The notes beneath the pieces were generated by a model. It saw only the letters and a program-made list of their open reading frames with translations, did no database searches and had not been told where the DNA came from. From NCBI GenBank assembly GCA_963695835.1, contig CAVOHR010000003.1, positions 462,515 through 526,514 on the forward strand: a stretch of DNA of 64,000 bases. Direction: 5' to 3'. Positions 1 through 8,787 of this stretch are shown in pieces; position 1 is the first letter of the stretch, and each line of letters starts with the position of its first letter. Position numbers and translations under genes: made by a program. The DNA comes from VRUE01 sp963695835 (lineage in GTDB: Bacteria; Actinomycetota; Thermoleophilia; Solirubrobacterales; 70-9).

Positions 1-838
1 ACCTGCTCTTCGCGGCACGCTCCTCGTAGCCGCGGCGGGCGCCGTGGTCGGCCTCGAGCATCAGCTTGTCGATCCCCATCGCGCGGCCGATCCACTCGCG
101 GGCCGGGCGCGGCAGCATCGAGATCGTCTTGAACATCGCGCCGTTGGCGCGCGGCACGAAGACGTCGAAGCGCGGCGCTTCGAGCGCGTCGACGATCTCG
201 TTCGCGACGTCCTCGGCCTCGACCGCCTTCACCCAGCGCGAGGAGACGCCGTGGGTCAGTTCGGTGTTGACGACGGTCGGCATCACGCAGGAGATCTCGA
301 CCCCGGTGCCGCGCAGCTCCTGGCGGACCGCCTCGCTGACGCCGACGACGGCGTGCTTGGTCCCCGAGTAGGTGGCGATGCCGGGGATGCCCGCCTTGCC
401 CGCCTGCGAGGCGAGGTTGACGACGTGGCCCGAGCCGCGCGGCTGCATCCGCTCGACCGCCAGCTGCATGCCGGTGATCACGCCGTACACGTTGATCTCG
501 AGCTGGCGCCGGATCGAGTCGACGCCCTCGGCGGCGAACGGAGTCACCGGCATGATCCCGGCGTTGTTGACCAGCACGTCCAGCGGGCCGAGCTGGCGCT
601 CGACCTCGCCGAGGAAGGCGGCGAAGGAGTCGCGGTCGGTGACGTCGAGCGCGGCGGCGATCGTGCCGCCGCCCAGCTCCGCCGCGGTCCTCTCGGCCAG
701 CGGCAGGTCGAGGTCGCCGATCGCCACGCGGGCGCCCTTGCGGACCAGCGCGGCGGCGGTCGCCTTGCCGATCCCCCGGGCGCCCCCGGTTATCGCCACG
801 ACCCTGCCGTCGAGTGAGCGTCGCTCCTTCTTCGCCAT
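1..838 (-). CDS. SDR family oxidoreductase, 3' end beyond window
   Basis: Classical short-chain dehydrogenase/reductase, an NAD(P)-dependent oxidoreductase of unknown substrate. The ATG at 838 follows a GGAGGAGG ribosome site. The dinucleotide motif TGGARGIG lies at residues 17-24, NNAG at 91-94, the catalytic Ser in NLAS near 144, and the YSGTK active site at 157-161. About 279 codons are present and the frame is still open at base 1, so the C-terminus is missing; this is already longer than a minimal SDR of about 250 residues. It lies 26 bases downstream of the thiolase on the same strand, so both are probably one transcript in acyl-CoA or sterol/lipid metabolism. Family call is secure; substrate is unknown. 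Confidence 0.9.
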   Translation of the reverse strand, partial: MAKKERRSLDGRVVAITGGARGIGKATAAALVRKGARVAIGDLDLPLAERTAAELGGGTIAAALDVTDRDSFAAFLGEVERQLGPLDVLVNNAGIMPVTPFAAEGVDSIRRQLEINVYGVITGMQLAVERMQPRGSGHVVNLASQAGKAGIPGIATYSGTKHAVVGVSEAVRQELRGTGVEISCVMPTVVNTELTHGVSSRWVKAVEAEDVANEIVDALEAPRFDVFVPRANGAMFKTISMLPRPAREWIGRAMGIDKLMLEADHGARRGYEERAAKSR

Positions 839-864
839 CGGGACCTCCTCCTCCGGAACGGCCC

Positions 865-2058
865 CTAGGCCGCCGGCTTGTAGACGGTGACCACGGCGGC
901 GCCGCCGAGGCCGATGTTGTGCTGGAGGGCGGTCTTGGCGCCCTCGACCTGCCGCTTGTCCGCTTCGCCGCGCAGCTGCCAGGTCAGCTCCGAGCACTGC
1001 GCCAGCCCGGTCGCCCCCAGCGGATGGCCCTTGGAGATCAGCCCGCCGGAGGGGTTGACGACGACCTTGCCGCCGTAGGTGGTGGCCTCTTCCTCGACCA
1101 GCTTGTGGGCCTCCCCCTCGGCGGCGAAGCCGAGCGCTTCGTAGGTGATCAGCTCGTTGGCGCTGAAGCAGTCGTGCAGCTCGCAGACGTCGACCTCGTC
1201 CGGGCCGATCCCGGCCTCCGCGTAGGCGTTCTCGGCGGCGGTCTTCGACATGTCCGAGCCGACGATCTTCATGCAGTCGGTGTCCTCGGCGAAGGTCGAG
1301 CTGAGGTCGGTGACCATCGACTGGCCGGCGATCTCGATCGCCTGGCCGCCGAGGTCGTGCTCTTCGACGTAGCGCTCGGAGGCGACGATCGCGCAGGCCG
1401 AGCCGTCGGAGGTCGGCGAGCACTGGAGCTTGGTCAGCGGGTCGTGGATCATCCTCGCCGACTTGATCTCCTCGAGGCTGTATACGTCCTGGAACTGGGC
1501 GTAGGGGTTGTTCACCGAGTGCTTGTGGTTCTTCCAGCCGATCCAGGCGTAGTGGTCGGGGTTGGAGCCGTACTTCTCCATGTGGTCGCGGCCGGCGTTG
1601 CCGAACATCTGCGGCGCCGGCGGCGACTGCTCGGGGTCGCGGATCTCGAACATCCGCATCGCGTGCTTGTCGAGCGCGTTGGTGCGGTCGGTGTACTTGA
1701 CGCCGAGCGAGCCCGGCTCCATCTTCTCGAAGCCGAGCGCGAGCGCGCACTCGACCAGGCCGCCCTTGACCGCCTGGCGGGCGAGGAACAGCGCCGAGGA
1801 GCCGGTCGAGCAGTTGTTGTTCACGTTGACCACCGGAATCCCGGTGAGGCCGAGCTGGTAGAGCGCCCGCTGGCCGTAGGTCGAGTCGCCGTAGCAGTAG
1901 CCGGCGTAGGCCTGCTCGACGTCCTCGTAGGGGATGCCGGCGTCGGCGAGCGCCTTCTCCCCCGCCTCCTTGGCCCAGTCGGGGTAGTCGCCCTCCTTCG
2001 TGCCCGGCTTCTCGAACTTGGTCATCCCGACCCCGATCACGTACGTGCGGTTGCTCAA
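865..2058 (-). CDS. Thiolase family protein (SCP-x / lipid-transfer type)
   Basis: 397-residue thiolase-fold protein of the sterol-carrier-protein-x group, which cleaves or forms 3-ketoacyl-CoA, often in sterol or branched lipid breakdown. The start is the TTG at 2058, preceded by AGGAGAG and giving SNRTYVIGVGMTKF, the typical N-terminus; the open frame extends further upstream but without family similarity. The nucleophilic Cys is in NNNCSTGSS (about residue 83), HDCFSANE supplies the His region, and GHPLGATG lies near the C-terminus. Length is normal for the family. It is the first gene of a pair with the SDR downstream. Confidence 0.88.
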   Translation of the reverse strand: MSNRTYVIGVGMTKFEKPGTKEGDYPDWAKEAGEKALADAGIPYEDVEQAYAGYCYGDSTYGQRALYQLGLTGIPVVNVNNNCSTGSSALFLARQAVKGGLVECALALGFEKMEPGSLGVKYTDRTNALDKHAMRMFEIRDPEQSPPAPQMFGNAGRDHMEKYGSNPDHYAWIGWKNHKHSVNNPYAQFQDVYSLEEIKSARMIHDPLTKLQCSPTSDGSACAIVASERYVEEHDLGGQAIEIAGQSMVTDLSSTFAEDTDCMKIVGSDMSKTAAENAYAEAGIGPDEVDVCELHDCFSANELITYEALGFAAEGEAHKLVEEEATTYGGKVVVNPSGGLISKGHPLGATGLAQCSELTWQLRGEADKRQVEGAKTALQHNIGLGGAAVVTVYKPAA

Positions 2059-2116
2059 AGTCTCTCCTGTGTGGTCGCGCCGCCCCGGGCGGCGTTTGGC
2101 TGCGTGGCCAGGAAAT

Positions 2117-3310
2117 CTACCGGGCCGGGTCCGGTGGCGCTGCCGGGGTTCTCCCCTCCCCCGGGTTCGGCCAGAGCAGGAAGGCGGCGCCGGCGATCGC
2201 GATGCCGATCGCCGTGGCGATGGCGCGCTGGCCGGCCGCGTGCAGCGCGGGCTCGCCAAGCGTGTCGGCGAGCAGGACCGCGTAGGTGGTGATCGCGGCG
2301 GTGAACAGCGCGTACTGGACGGTGAGCAGCCCGTAGGCGAAGGCGGTGGCGATGGTCAGGGCGACGGCGAGAGCGATCCCGTCGTCGTTGAGCCAGAAGG
2401 ACAGCGCCGTGGCCACGATCAGCCCGATCGCGGTGCCGGCGGCGCGCAGGATCAGACGGCGGAAGGTCTCGTCCTCCTCGGGGCGGAGGACGAAGAGGAC
2501 GGTGAGCGGGATCCAGAAGCCATGCTCGTGCATCCCCAGCAGCCAGTAGGCGGCGGCGGCGGCGGCGAGCGCCCCGCCGAAGCGCAGCGCGTGGCGGGCG
2601 CTGGCCGAGCGCAGGGTCAGGTTGTCGGAGAGCGCCCGCAGCGCCGCGCGGGTGTCCCAGCCCGCCGCCCCTCCCTCCTCCGTGCGGTCGCCGGCGGCGT
2701 AGACGCAGAGCGAGAAGGCGGCCTGGAGGGCGCCGCCGAGGGCGGCGAACAGGAGCGCCTCCGTCGTGTGTGCGATCGGGATGCCGAGGCCCTGGGAGAC
2801 CAGCAGCGCCAGCGCCACCGAGAGGCCGGCGATCGAGAGCCGCAGCGAGACCGCGAAGCAGTAGCCCGCCGCCGCGCCGACCAGCGCCATCGCCGCCACC
2901 GCGGGCAGCGCCGAGCCGCCGCTGAGGACGCCGAGCGCTGCCGCGAGGGCGACGAACGGCGTCACCGCCGCCTGCCAGGCGGCGCGGGTCCGGGCCGGCG
3001 CGTCGAGGCCCGGGAAGCCGACGAAGAGGGCGCCGGTCGCGATCGCCCCCTTGCTCGCGGTGCCGATGCCCAGCTCGACCAGCAGCGCCGCGCCGACGGG
3101 GATCGCGACCAGGGAGCCGCGGCGCAGCGCCGGCCCCGGCGCGCTCGGCCCGAGCGTCAGCAGCGGCGAGGCGCGCAGGCGCTGCGCCGCGCCCGCGGCG
3201 TTGAACAGCGGCGCTGTCGAGCTGTTGGCGGGCGTGGCAGGCGAGTCTAAGCAGAACGGAGGGCGCGCCCAAGTACCCTGAAGGGCCGTGATCGTCGCCG
3301 ACCTGAGCAC
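2117..3310 (-). CDS. FUSC-like membrane protein (putative aromatic acid / efflux permease)
   Basis: Integral membrane protein with two blocks of hydrophobic segments separated by a soluble stretch near residues 215-240, the arrangement of fusaric-acid-resistance (FUSC) proteins. The second block starts around GFWIPLTVLFVLRPE, a typical FUSC signature. The substrate is unknown; family members export aromatic acids or similar compounds. The only usual start codon in frame is the ATG at 3310, which overlaps the divergent ccdA start by 23 bases. The first 50 or so residues look non-homologous, so the true start may be a rare codon further in. The gene ends 58 bases before the thiolase. Confidence 0.7.
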   Translation of the reverse strand: MLRSATITALQGTWARPPFCLDSPATPANSSTAPLFNAAGAAQRLRASPLLTLGPSAPGPALRRGSLVAIPVGAALLVELGIGTASKGAIATGALFVGFPGLDAPARTRAAWQAAVTPFVALAAALGVLSGGSALPAVAAMALVGAAAGYCFAVSLRLSIAGLSVALALLVSQGLGIPIAHTTEALLFAALGGALQAAFSLCVYAAGDRTEEGGAAGWDTRAALRALSDNLTLRSASARHALRFGGALAAAAAAYWLLGMHEHGFWIPLTVLFVLRPEEDETFRRLILRAAGTAIGLIVATALSFWLNDDGIALAVALTIATAFAYGLLTVQYALFTAAITTYAVLLADTLGEPALHAAGQRAIATAIGIAIAGAAFLLWPNPGEGRTPAAPPDPAR

Positions 3311-4045
3311 CGATCCGACCGCGGGAGTCGGCGTCCTCGCCGCGCTCGTGGCGGGGCTCGTCTCCTTCCTCTCCCCCTGCGTGCTGCCGCTCGTGCCCGG
3401 CTACCTCTCGGCCGTCAGCGGCGTCTCCACGGCGGAGCTGGACAGCGCCGGCTGGCGCCGCGTGCTCGGCCCCAGCCTGCTCTTCGTCGCCAGCTTCTCG
3501 GCGATCTTCATCCTGCTCGGCCTCACCGCGACCGGCCTCGGCTCGACCCTCCAGGACCACAAGCAGTTGCTGACCAAGATCGCCGCGGCGCTGATCGTCG
3601 CATGGGCGTCCTCTTCGTCGCCTCGCTGTTCATAACCCGCCTCAACCGCGAGTGGCACGTCGACGCCCTGCTGGAGCGGGCCGGCCGCGGCGGCCCGATC
3701 GTCGCCGGCGCCGCCTTCGCGATCGCCTGGACCCCCTGCATCGGCCCCACCCTCGGCGCGATCCTCTCCGCCGCCTCGCTCTCCGGCTCGGCCGGCCGCG
3801 GCGCCTTCCTCCTCGCCGTCTACTCCGCCGGCCTGGCGATCCCCTTCCTCCTCACCGCCGTCGCCTTCTCCCGCATGACCAGCGCCTTCGCCGCCGTCAA
3901 GCGCCACTACCAGGCGATAGTCGCCACCGGCGGCCTGGTCCTGATCGCGATGGGCGTCCTGATCTGGTCGGGCGAGCTGACCCGCCTCAACATCGAAGCC
4001 CAGAGCTGGCTGAGCGGCCTCGGCCTCGAATTCTGGAACGTCTGA
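3288..4045 (+). CDS. ccdA: Cytochrome c biogenesis protein CcdA, frame broken once
   Basis: CcdA/DsbD-beta membrane protein that carries reducing equivalents from cytoplasmic thioredoxin to extracytoplasmic thiol proteins, for example for haem attachment to cytochrome c. It starts at GTG 3288. The paired redox cysteines are visible in SFLSPCVLPL and AWTPCIGPT, each in a hydrophobic helix. Total length is about 252 residues, normal for CcdA. The frame breaks near base 3600: one base appears missing between ALIVA and MGVLFVAS, after which the second half reads cleanly to the stop at 4045. Either a sequencing deletion or a true pseudogene; with both halves well conserved I favour an error. Confidence 0.85.
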
Positions 4046-4063
4046 GTTCGCCGCCGGTGTGGC

Positions 4064-4342
4064 TCAGTTGTTCGCCGGCACGACCGTCACGAGCTCCCGC
4101 CCGACCGCCTCGGTCTCCTCGAGGCCGGCATCGTCCAGTTCGCGCGAGCAGACGATGCGGAAGCGGCCGGTGCCGATCTCGGAGTCGGGCACGACCGGCA
4201 GTCCGCGGATCTCCTCCCAGCCCAGCCGCTCGACCTCGAACGGGTTCATCCGCACCTCCGCCGCCGGGAACGGGCAGCTGCGGTTGTGCTGGTCGATCGC
4301 CTTGGAGATCGCCTCCAGGTTCTTCGCCTCGGGTGACGCCAC
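4064..4342 (-). CDS. Small conserved-looking hypothetical protein
   Basis: 92-residue soluble protein of unknown function, beginning MASPEAKNLEAISKAID and ending in VVPANN. No signal peptide, membrane helix or known motif is visible; it contains two cysteines. Its 3' end lies 18 bases from the convergent ccdA stop and its 5' end 30 bases from the cupin stop, so it may be cotranscribed with the cupin gene. Codon use matches its neighbours. I cannot assign a function. Confidence 0.6.
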   Translation of the reverse strand: MASPEAKNLEAISKAIDQHNRSCPFPAAEVRMNPFEVERLGWEEIRGLPVVPDSEIGTGRFRIVCSRELDDAGLEETEAVGRELVTVVPANN

Positions 4343-4372
4343 GGAGTGAAGTCTAGGACGATCCGCGCGGCC

Positions 4373-4789
4373 TCACAGCGCGCCGCCGGTCTCGTACGGC
4401 TGGCCGGGCGTGGCGCCGAGCGCCAGCAGGCGGATGCCCTCGGGGCCGGGAACGATCTTGCGCTTGACCTCGGGACCGACACGGGCGACGTGGTCGGCGT
4501 CGATCGGGTAGTGCTCGCCGTCGGCTTCGAGGATGCCGGAGCCGCCGAGGGCGATGTAGACCTCCTCCTGGCCGAGCTGCTGGGGGCGCTTGGCGAACAT
4601 CTGCCCGCCTATCCCCTTCTCCGAGTGGTCGTGCTCGGGGTAGTCATCTGCACCGGGCGCCAGGTCGATGATCGAGATGCCGAAGGAGCTGACGCCGAGG
4701 CCGGCGGCGGCTTTGTGGAACTTGATTCCCTCGAAGAACCCGTCGATCGCGTCGATCTGGTCGATCTTCACGTGGGTGATGTCGGCCAT
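4373..4789 (-). CDS. Cupin domain-containing protein
   Basis: 138-residue single-domain cupin. The first cupin motif is represented by EHDHSEKGIGGQ (about residues 53-64), followed by a glycine-rich strand around EEVYIALGGSG and the second motif region near DGEHYPIDADH. Cupins bind a metal through His/Glu residues; the ligand and reaction here cannot be told from sequence. It is transcribed divergently from dinB across a 33-base gap, so the two promoters must overlap. Confidence 0.8.
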   Translation of the reverse strand: MADITHVKIDQIDAIDGFFEGIKFHKAAAGLGVSSFGISIIDLAPGADDYPEHDHSEKGIGGQMFAKRPQQLGQEEVYIALGGSGILEADGEHYPIDADHVARVGPEVKRKIVPGPEGIRLLALGATPGQPYETGGAL

Positions 4790-4822
4790 GGATCGATCCT
4801 ACCCTCGTCCTACGATCGGTTC

Positions 4823-5929
4823 GTGGCCGACCGGCGGACAATCGCCCATCTCGACATGGACGCCTTCTACGCGTCGGTCGAGTTGCGGCGGCGGCCGGAG
4901 TTGCGGGGGAAGCCGGTGGTGGTCTGCGGGTCGGGGCCGCGGGCGGTGGTTACGACGGCGAGCTACGAGGCTCGGAAGCTGGCCGGGATCCACTCGGCGA
5001 TGCCGGCGGCTGTGGCGCGGCGGCGGCTGCCCGACGCCGTCTACCTGAAGCCCGATTTCGCCGCCTATCGCGAGGCCTCGGCGCGGGTGATGGACATCCT
5101 GCGGCGCAACGCGGAGACGGTCGAGGTGGTCGGGCTCGACGAGGCCTACCTCGACCTCGGCGGGCTGTTCTCGCCGAAGGCGACGATGCGGCGGATCGCC
5201 GCCGAGATCCGCGCGGAGACCGGGCTCACCTGCTCGGTCGGGATCTCCGAGAACCGGCTGCTGGCGAAGATCACGAGCGAGCTGGGCAAGCCGGCCGGCC
5301 TCGTCGTCCTCTCGCGCGCCGAGGCGCTCGAGCGCTTCGCCGCCGACCCGCCCGGCCTCGTCCCCGGGATCGGCCCGAAGACCGCGCTCAAGCTGCAGCG
5401 GATGGGGATCCGCACCCTGGCGGATCTGCGCGACCACGACCCGGCCGCCCTGGCGCGCGCCTTCGGGCCGCGGATGGGTCGCTGGCTCCCCGCCCGCGCC
5501 CGCTTCGAGGACGACACCCCGATCGTCGTCGTCCGCGAGACCAAGTCGCAGTCGGCCGAGACGACCTTCGACGTCGACGTCGCCGACCACGACGAGATGG
5601 CGACCCACATCCGCTCGCTCTCCGAGCAGCTCTGCCGGCGCCTGCGCTCGCGCGACCTCGCCGGCCGCACGATCGGGATCAAGGTCCGGCTCGACGACTG
5701 GACCAACGTCAGCCGCTCGCACACAGTCGAGGAGCCGACGAACGACCCCGCGGTCGTCACCCCGATCGCGCTCGAGCTGCTGCGCGCTTACGCCCCGCCC
5801 CGCCCCGTGCGACTGCTCGGCGTCCGCGTCGCCGGTTTTGGCAGTGAGGCCGCCATCGAGCCGGAGGCGCCGACAGGCTCAGATCGCAGCTCGGCGTCGC
5901 CGGTTAGGTCTGCGAAGATGAGGCGGTGA
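4823..5929 (+). CDS. dinB: DNA polymerase IV (Y family)
   Basis: Translesion DNA polymerase that copies past damaged bases. The start is the GTG at 4823 (ADRRTIAHLDMDAFYASVE); the open frame continues upstream to 4346 but that part lies antisense to the cupin and has no family similarity. Catalytic carboxylates are Asp in HLDMD (residue 11) and the DE pair in GLDEAYLDL. The steric and nucleotide region VTTASYEARK, the HhH motif around GLVPGIGPKTALKLQ, and the little-finger domain with TFDVDV are in order. 368 residues is usual. The TGA overlaps the GTG of the next gene by four bases (GTGA), implying translational coupling. No clear LexA box was found. Confidence 0.93.
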   Translation: MADRRTIAHLDMDAFYASVELRRRPELRGKPVVVCGSGPRAVVTTASYEARKLAGIHSAMPAAVARRRLPDAVYLKPDFAAYREASARVMDILRRNAETVEVVGLDEAYLDLGGLFSPKATMRRIAAEIRAETGLTCSVGISENRLLAKITSELGKPAGLVVLSRAEALERFAADPPGLVPGIGPKTALKLQRMGIRTLADLRDHDPAALARAFGPRMGRWLPARARFEDDTPIVVVRETKSQSAETTFDVDVADHDEMATHIRSLSEQLCRRLRSRDLAGRTIGIKVRLDDWTNVSRSHTVEEPTNDPAVVTPIALELLRAYAPPRPVRLLGVRVAGFGSEAAIEPEAPTGSDRSSASPVRSAKMRR

Positions 5930-7413
5930 GCAACGGCGACCGTCTGACCGGACTCGACGCCTCGTTCCTGCACATGGAGCGGGCCGGCGCCCACATGCAC
6001 GTCGCCTCGGTCAGCGTCTTCGAAGGCTCGGCTCCCAGCCACGAAGAGTTCCGCGACCACATCGAGTCGCGCCTGCACCTGGTGCCGCGCTTCCGCCAGA
6101 AGCTGCGCTTCGTCCCCTTCGGCCAGGGCCGCCCGGTCTGGGTCGACGACCCCTTCCTCAACCTCGACTACCACGTGCGGCAGACCGCCCTGCCGGCGCC
6201 CGGCTCCGAGGAGCAGCTGCGCAACCTGGCGGCGCGGATCTTCTCCCAGCAGCTCGACCGCACCAAGCCGCTCTGGGAGCTGTGGCTGGTCGAGGGCCTC
6301 GACGGCGACCGCTTCGCGATCGTCGGCAAGAGCCACCACGCGCTGGTCGACGGCGTCTCCGGAGTCGACATAACCACCGTCCTCTTCGACCTCGAGGCCG
6401 AGCCGGAGAACCCGCCGGCGCGCCCGCCGAAGTGGGCGCCCCGCCCCGAACCCTCCGACATCGACCTGCTGCGCGACGCGCTGCGCGAGCGCGCCACCAG
6501 CCCGAGGGAGATCGTCCGCGGCGCCCGCGCCGCCCTGCGCGCGCCGCGCCGGGTGCTGCGCGACCTCGGCGCCACCGGCAAGATGCTCGAGGTGGCGACG
6601 AAAGCGCCGCAGACGCCGTTCAACGTCGAGATCGGCCCCCACCGCCGCCTCGCCTTCGTGCGCTGCGAGCTGGACGACCTGAAGCGGGTCAAGAACGCCC
6701 ACGGCGGCACCGTCAACGACGTCGTCCTCTCGGTCGTCACCGGCGCGCTCGGCAACTACCTGCGCGCCCGCGGCCACGACACCGAGGACCTCGAGCTGCG
6801 GGCGATGGTCCCGGTCAGCGTCCGCGCGACCGAGGAGCGCGGCGCGCTCGGCAACCGCATCTCGGCGATGATGGCGCCGCTGCCGGTCTGGTGCGAGGAC
6901 CCGGTGCAGCGGCTGCGGCTGATCTCGGAGACGATGGGCGACCTGAAGGGCTCCGGGCAGGCGGTCGGCGCCGAGATCCTCACCCGGCTGACCGATTTCG
7001 CGCCGACCACGATCGCCTCGCAGGCGGCCCGCCTGCAGCCGGCGCAGCGCTTCTTCAACCTCGTCGTCACCAACGTGCCGGGGCCGCAGTTCCCGCTCTA
7101 CGTGCTGGGACGGCGGATGGAATCGATCTTCCCGCTGGTCCCGCTGGCCCGCCGCCAGGCGCTCTGCGTCGGGATCATGTCCTACGACGGCCAGATCGAC
7201 TTCGGCCTGGTCGGCGACCTCGACGCGATGGCCGACCTCGACAGCTTCGCCCTCGACCTCGAGGGCGCGGTCGGCGAAGCGGTCGCCGGCGCGCCGCCGG
7301 CCGGGAACGGTCAGCGCACGACTCGGCGCGCACCCGGAACGGCGCCGTGTCGGTCAAGTAGTTCCAGTCGAGCCGGCGCGCGTCGAACCCCTGGGCGCTG
7401 GTGTCGGCGTTGA
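5926..7413 (+). CDS. Wax ester synthase / diacylglycerol acyltransferase (WS/DGAT)
   Basis: Acyl-CoA-dependent acyltransferase that makes triacylglycerol or wax ester storage lipid; cytoplasmic or membrane-associated. The start GTG overlaps the dinB stop. The condensation-type active site HHALVDG is at residues 137-143, and the N-terminal LTGLDASFLHME and the later NVPGP motif are typical. The family-like sequence stops around residue 462 (DLEGAVGEA); the last 30 or so residues are Ser/Arg-rich and overlap the convergent metalloprotease gene, so the natural stop has probably been lost to an indel and the C-terminus is uncertain. Such proteins are common in actinobacteria that store lipid. Confidence 0.9.
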   Translation: MSNGDRLTGLDASFLHMERAGAHMHVASVSVFEGSAPSHEEFRDHIESRLHLVPRFRQKLRFVPFGQGRPVWVDDPFLNLDYHVRQTALPAPGSEEQLRNLAARIFSQQLDRTKPLWELWLVEGLDGDRFAIVGKSHHALVDGVSGVDITTVLFDLEAEPENPPARPPKWAPRPEPSDIDLLRDALRERATSPREIVRGARAALRAPRRVLRDLGATGKMLEVATKAPQTPFNVEIGPHRRLAFVRCELDDLKRVKNAHGGTVNDVVLSVVTGALGNYLRARGHDTEDLELRAMVPVSVRATEERGALGNRISAMMAPLPVWCEDPVQRLRLISETMGDLKGSGQAVGAEILTRLTDFAPTTIASQAARLQPAQRFFNLVVTNVPGPQFPLYVLGRRMESIFPLVPLARRQALCVGIMSYDGQIDFGLVGDLDAMADLDSFALDLEGAVGEAVAGAPPAGNGQRTTRRAPGTAPCRSSSSSRAGARRTPGRWCRR

Positions 7414-8705
7414 CCACCACGGCGGTGATCCGCTTGAAGCGACCGGGCCGCGGCAGGCGCACGGTCAGCTCTCCCCCGTGCGGCCTGAAGCGCAGGCGGC
7501 CGATCGACGTGGCCGTGCCGCTCGCTGCCGCTCCGCCCGACCAGGGCCAGGCCGGCGTCGATCCCGCGCGGAGCCAGTGCGCGGACGACGACGGCGCGCC
7601 CGGCGTGGGCGTGGACGCCGAGCAGCTCGAAGGTGGCGTGGTTGAGGTGGCGCTCGAGCGGCCGGCCGTCACGAGGTAGGCCGCCCTGGCGCGGCACGTC
7701 CGGGTACTGCGGCCCCTCGCGGAAGGCCGCGCCGGTGCGCCACTCGGCGACGTCGCGGGCGAAGCGGGCGAAGTCGAGCTGGATGCCGGGACCGCCGGCG
7801 GCGCGGATCGCCGCGTCGTAGGCGGCGACCGAGAAGCCGCCCGGCCTGGTGTGGATCGCCCGCGCCCAGGCGCTGCGGATCACGCCGCCGCCCGTAGCGG
7901 TGCGCCAGCCATTCGTTCCAGACCGCCGAGCCGTACTCGCGGATCGAGCCGGCGGTCAGCGGCGTGTTGAAGAGGCTTCACCCAGCGCCGCACGTAGCGC
8001 AGGTAGTCGTCGATCCCGTCGTAGACCTGGTTCTCCATCCAGGTCGCGGTCGACTCGGCGAACCAGGCGTCCTGGTAGGCGTCGTAGCCCATCTGCAGGA
8101 TGTGGTTGTACTCGTGGGCGAAGGTCACCTCGAGGATCTGTCGGCAGCGAGGCGCTCGGGTACTCGAAGCGGTCGTAGTCGTTGTCGAGGACCAGGTAGC
8201 CGTGCAGCCGCCGCGGCAGCCGCCCCGCCTTGCCTTCCTGGCCGTTGTCGGGCGCCGCGTAGCCGAACAGCTGGCGCCCGAGGTCCTTCAGGTAGACGTC
8301 GGTCTTGCCGTTGCGGCCGCCGCGGCGCCCGTCGGAGCGCGGCTCGCGCCAGCCCAGCTTGCCGTTCTCGATCGCGTGAACGCGCCGGGCGACCCGCAGC
8401 ACCCGCTCGACGTAGTCGGGGACGCCGTCGCCGTCTGCGATCCCGTTGTCGTCGGCGAGCGGCGGCGCGTCGAGGCCCTCCGAGACCCAGTGGACGCAGA
8501 AGCGGCCGGCGCAGGCGGGCGAGCGGGGCGCCTCGGGCACGCTGTAGGAGTGCCGGGCAGCGTCGGGGTGGTCGGTCGGTCGCGCCTGCGGGGCGCGGAA
8601 GACCCACTGGTCGCCTGCCGACGCAGTCGCCGGCAGCGCCGCCGCCGCGGCCAGCAGTCCGATCGAGACGAGCGTGGCCCCGGTCTGTCGCCGCCATGCC
8701 CGCAT
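7311..8705 (-). CDS. Secreted zinc metalloprotease-like protein, frame broken several times
   Basis: Reassembled across three frames, this encodes a protein of about 460 residues. It has an N-terminal signal peptide (MRAWRRQTG then a hydrophobic run ending near PATASA). Next come an acidic DGDGVPDYVE segment resembling a calcium-binding repeat, a conserved YLVLDNDYDRFEYPS region, and the zinc motif FAHEYNHILQ followed by WFAESTATWMEN. This layout matches the MXAN_6640-type putative metalloproteases. Frame changes are near 8140, 7972, 7893 and 7530, with perhaps another near 7335. The 3' end converges on the WS/DGAT gene. Most breaks look like single-base errors, but decay of a non-essential gene is also possible. 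Confidence 0.7.
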
Positions 8706-8787
8706 CAGGCGCAATCTACCGACGACCGCGGCGCTTGCCGACACCGTCGCCCGCGATACTTCCCGGCATGAAGCTGCGGAGCATCGG

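Noticed and set aside
44..817. A 257-codon plus-strand open frame at the window start
   Set aside because: It is antisense to a clear SDR gene with all motifs on the minus strand.
4346..4822. Extended N-terminus for DNA polymerase IV
   Set aside because: The extra 159 residues are antisense to the cupin gene; Y-family similarity starts right after the GTG at 4823.
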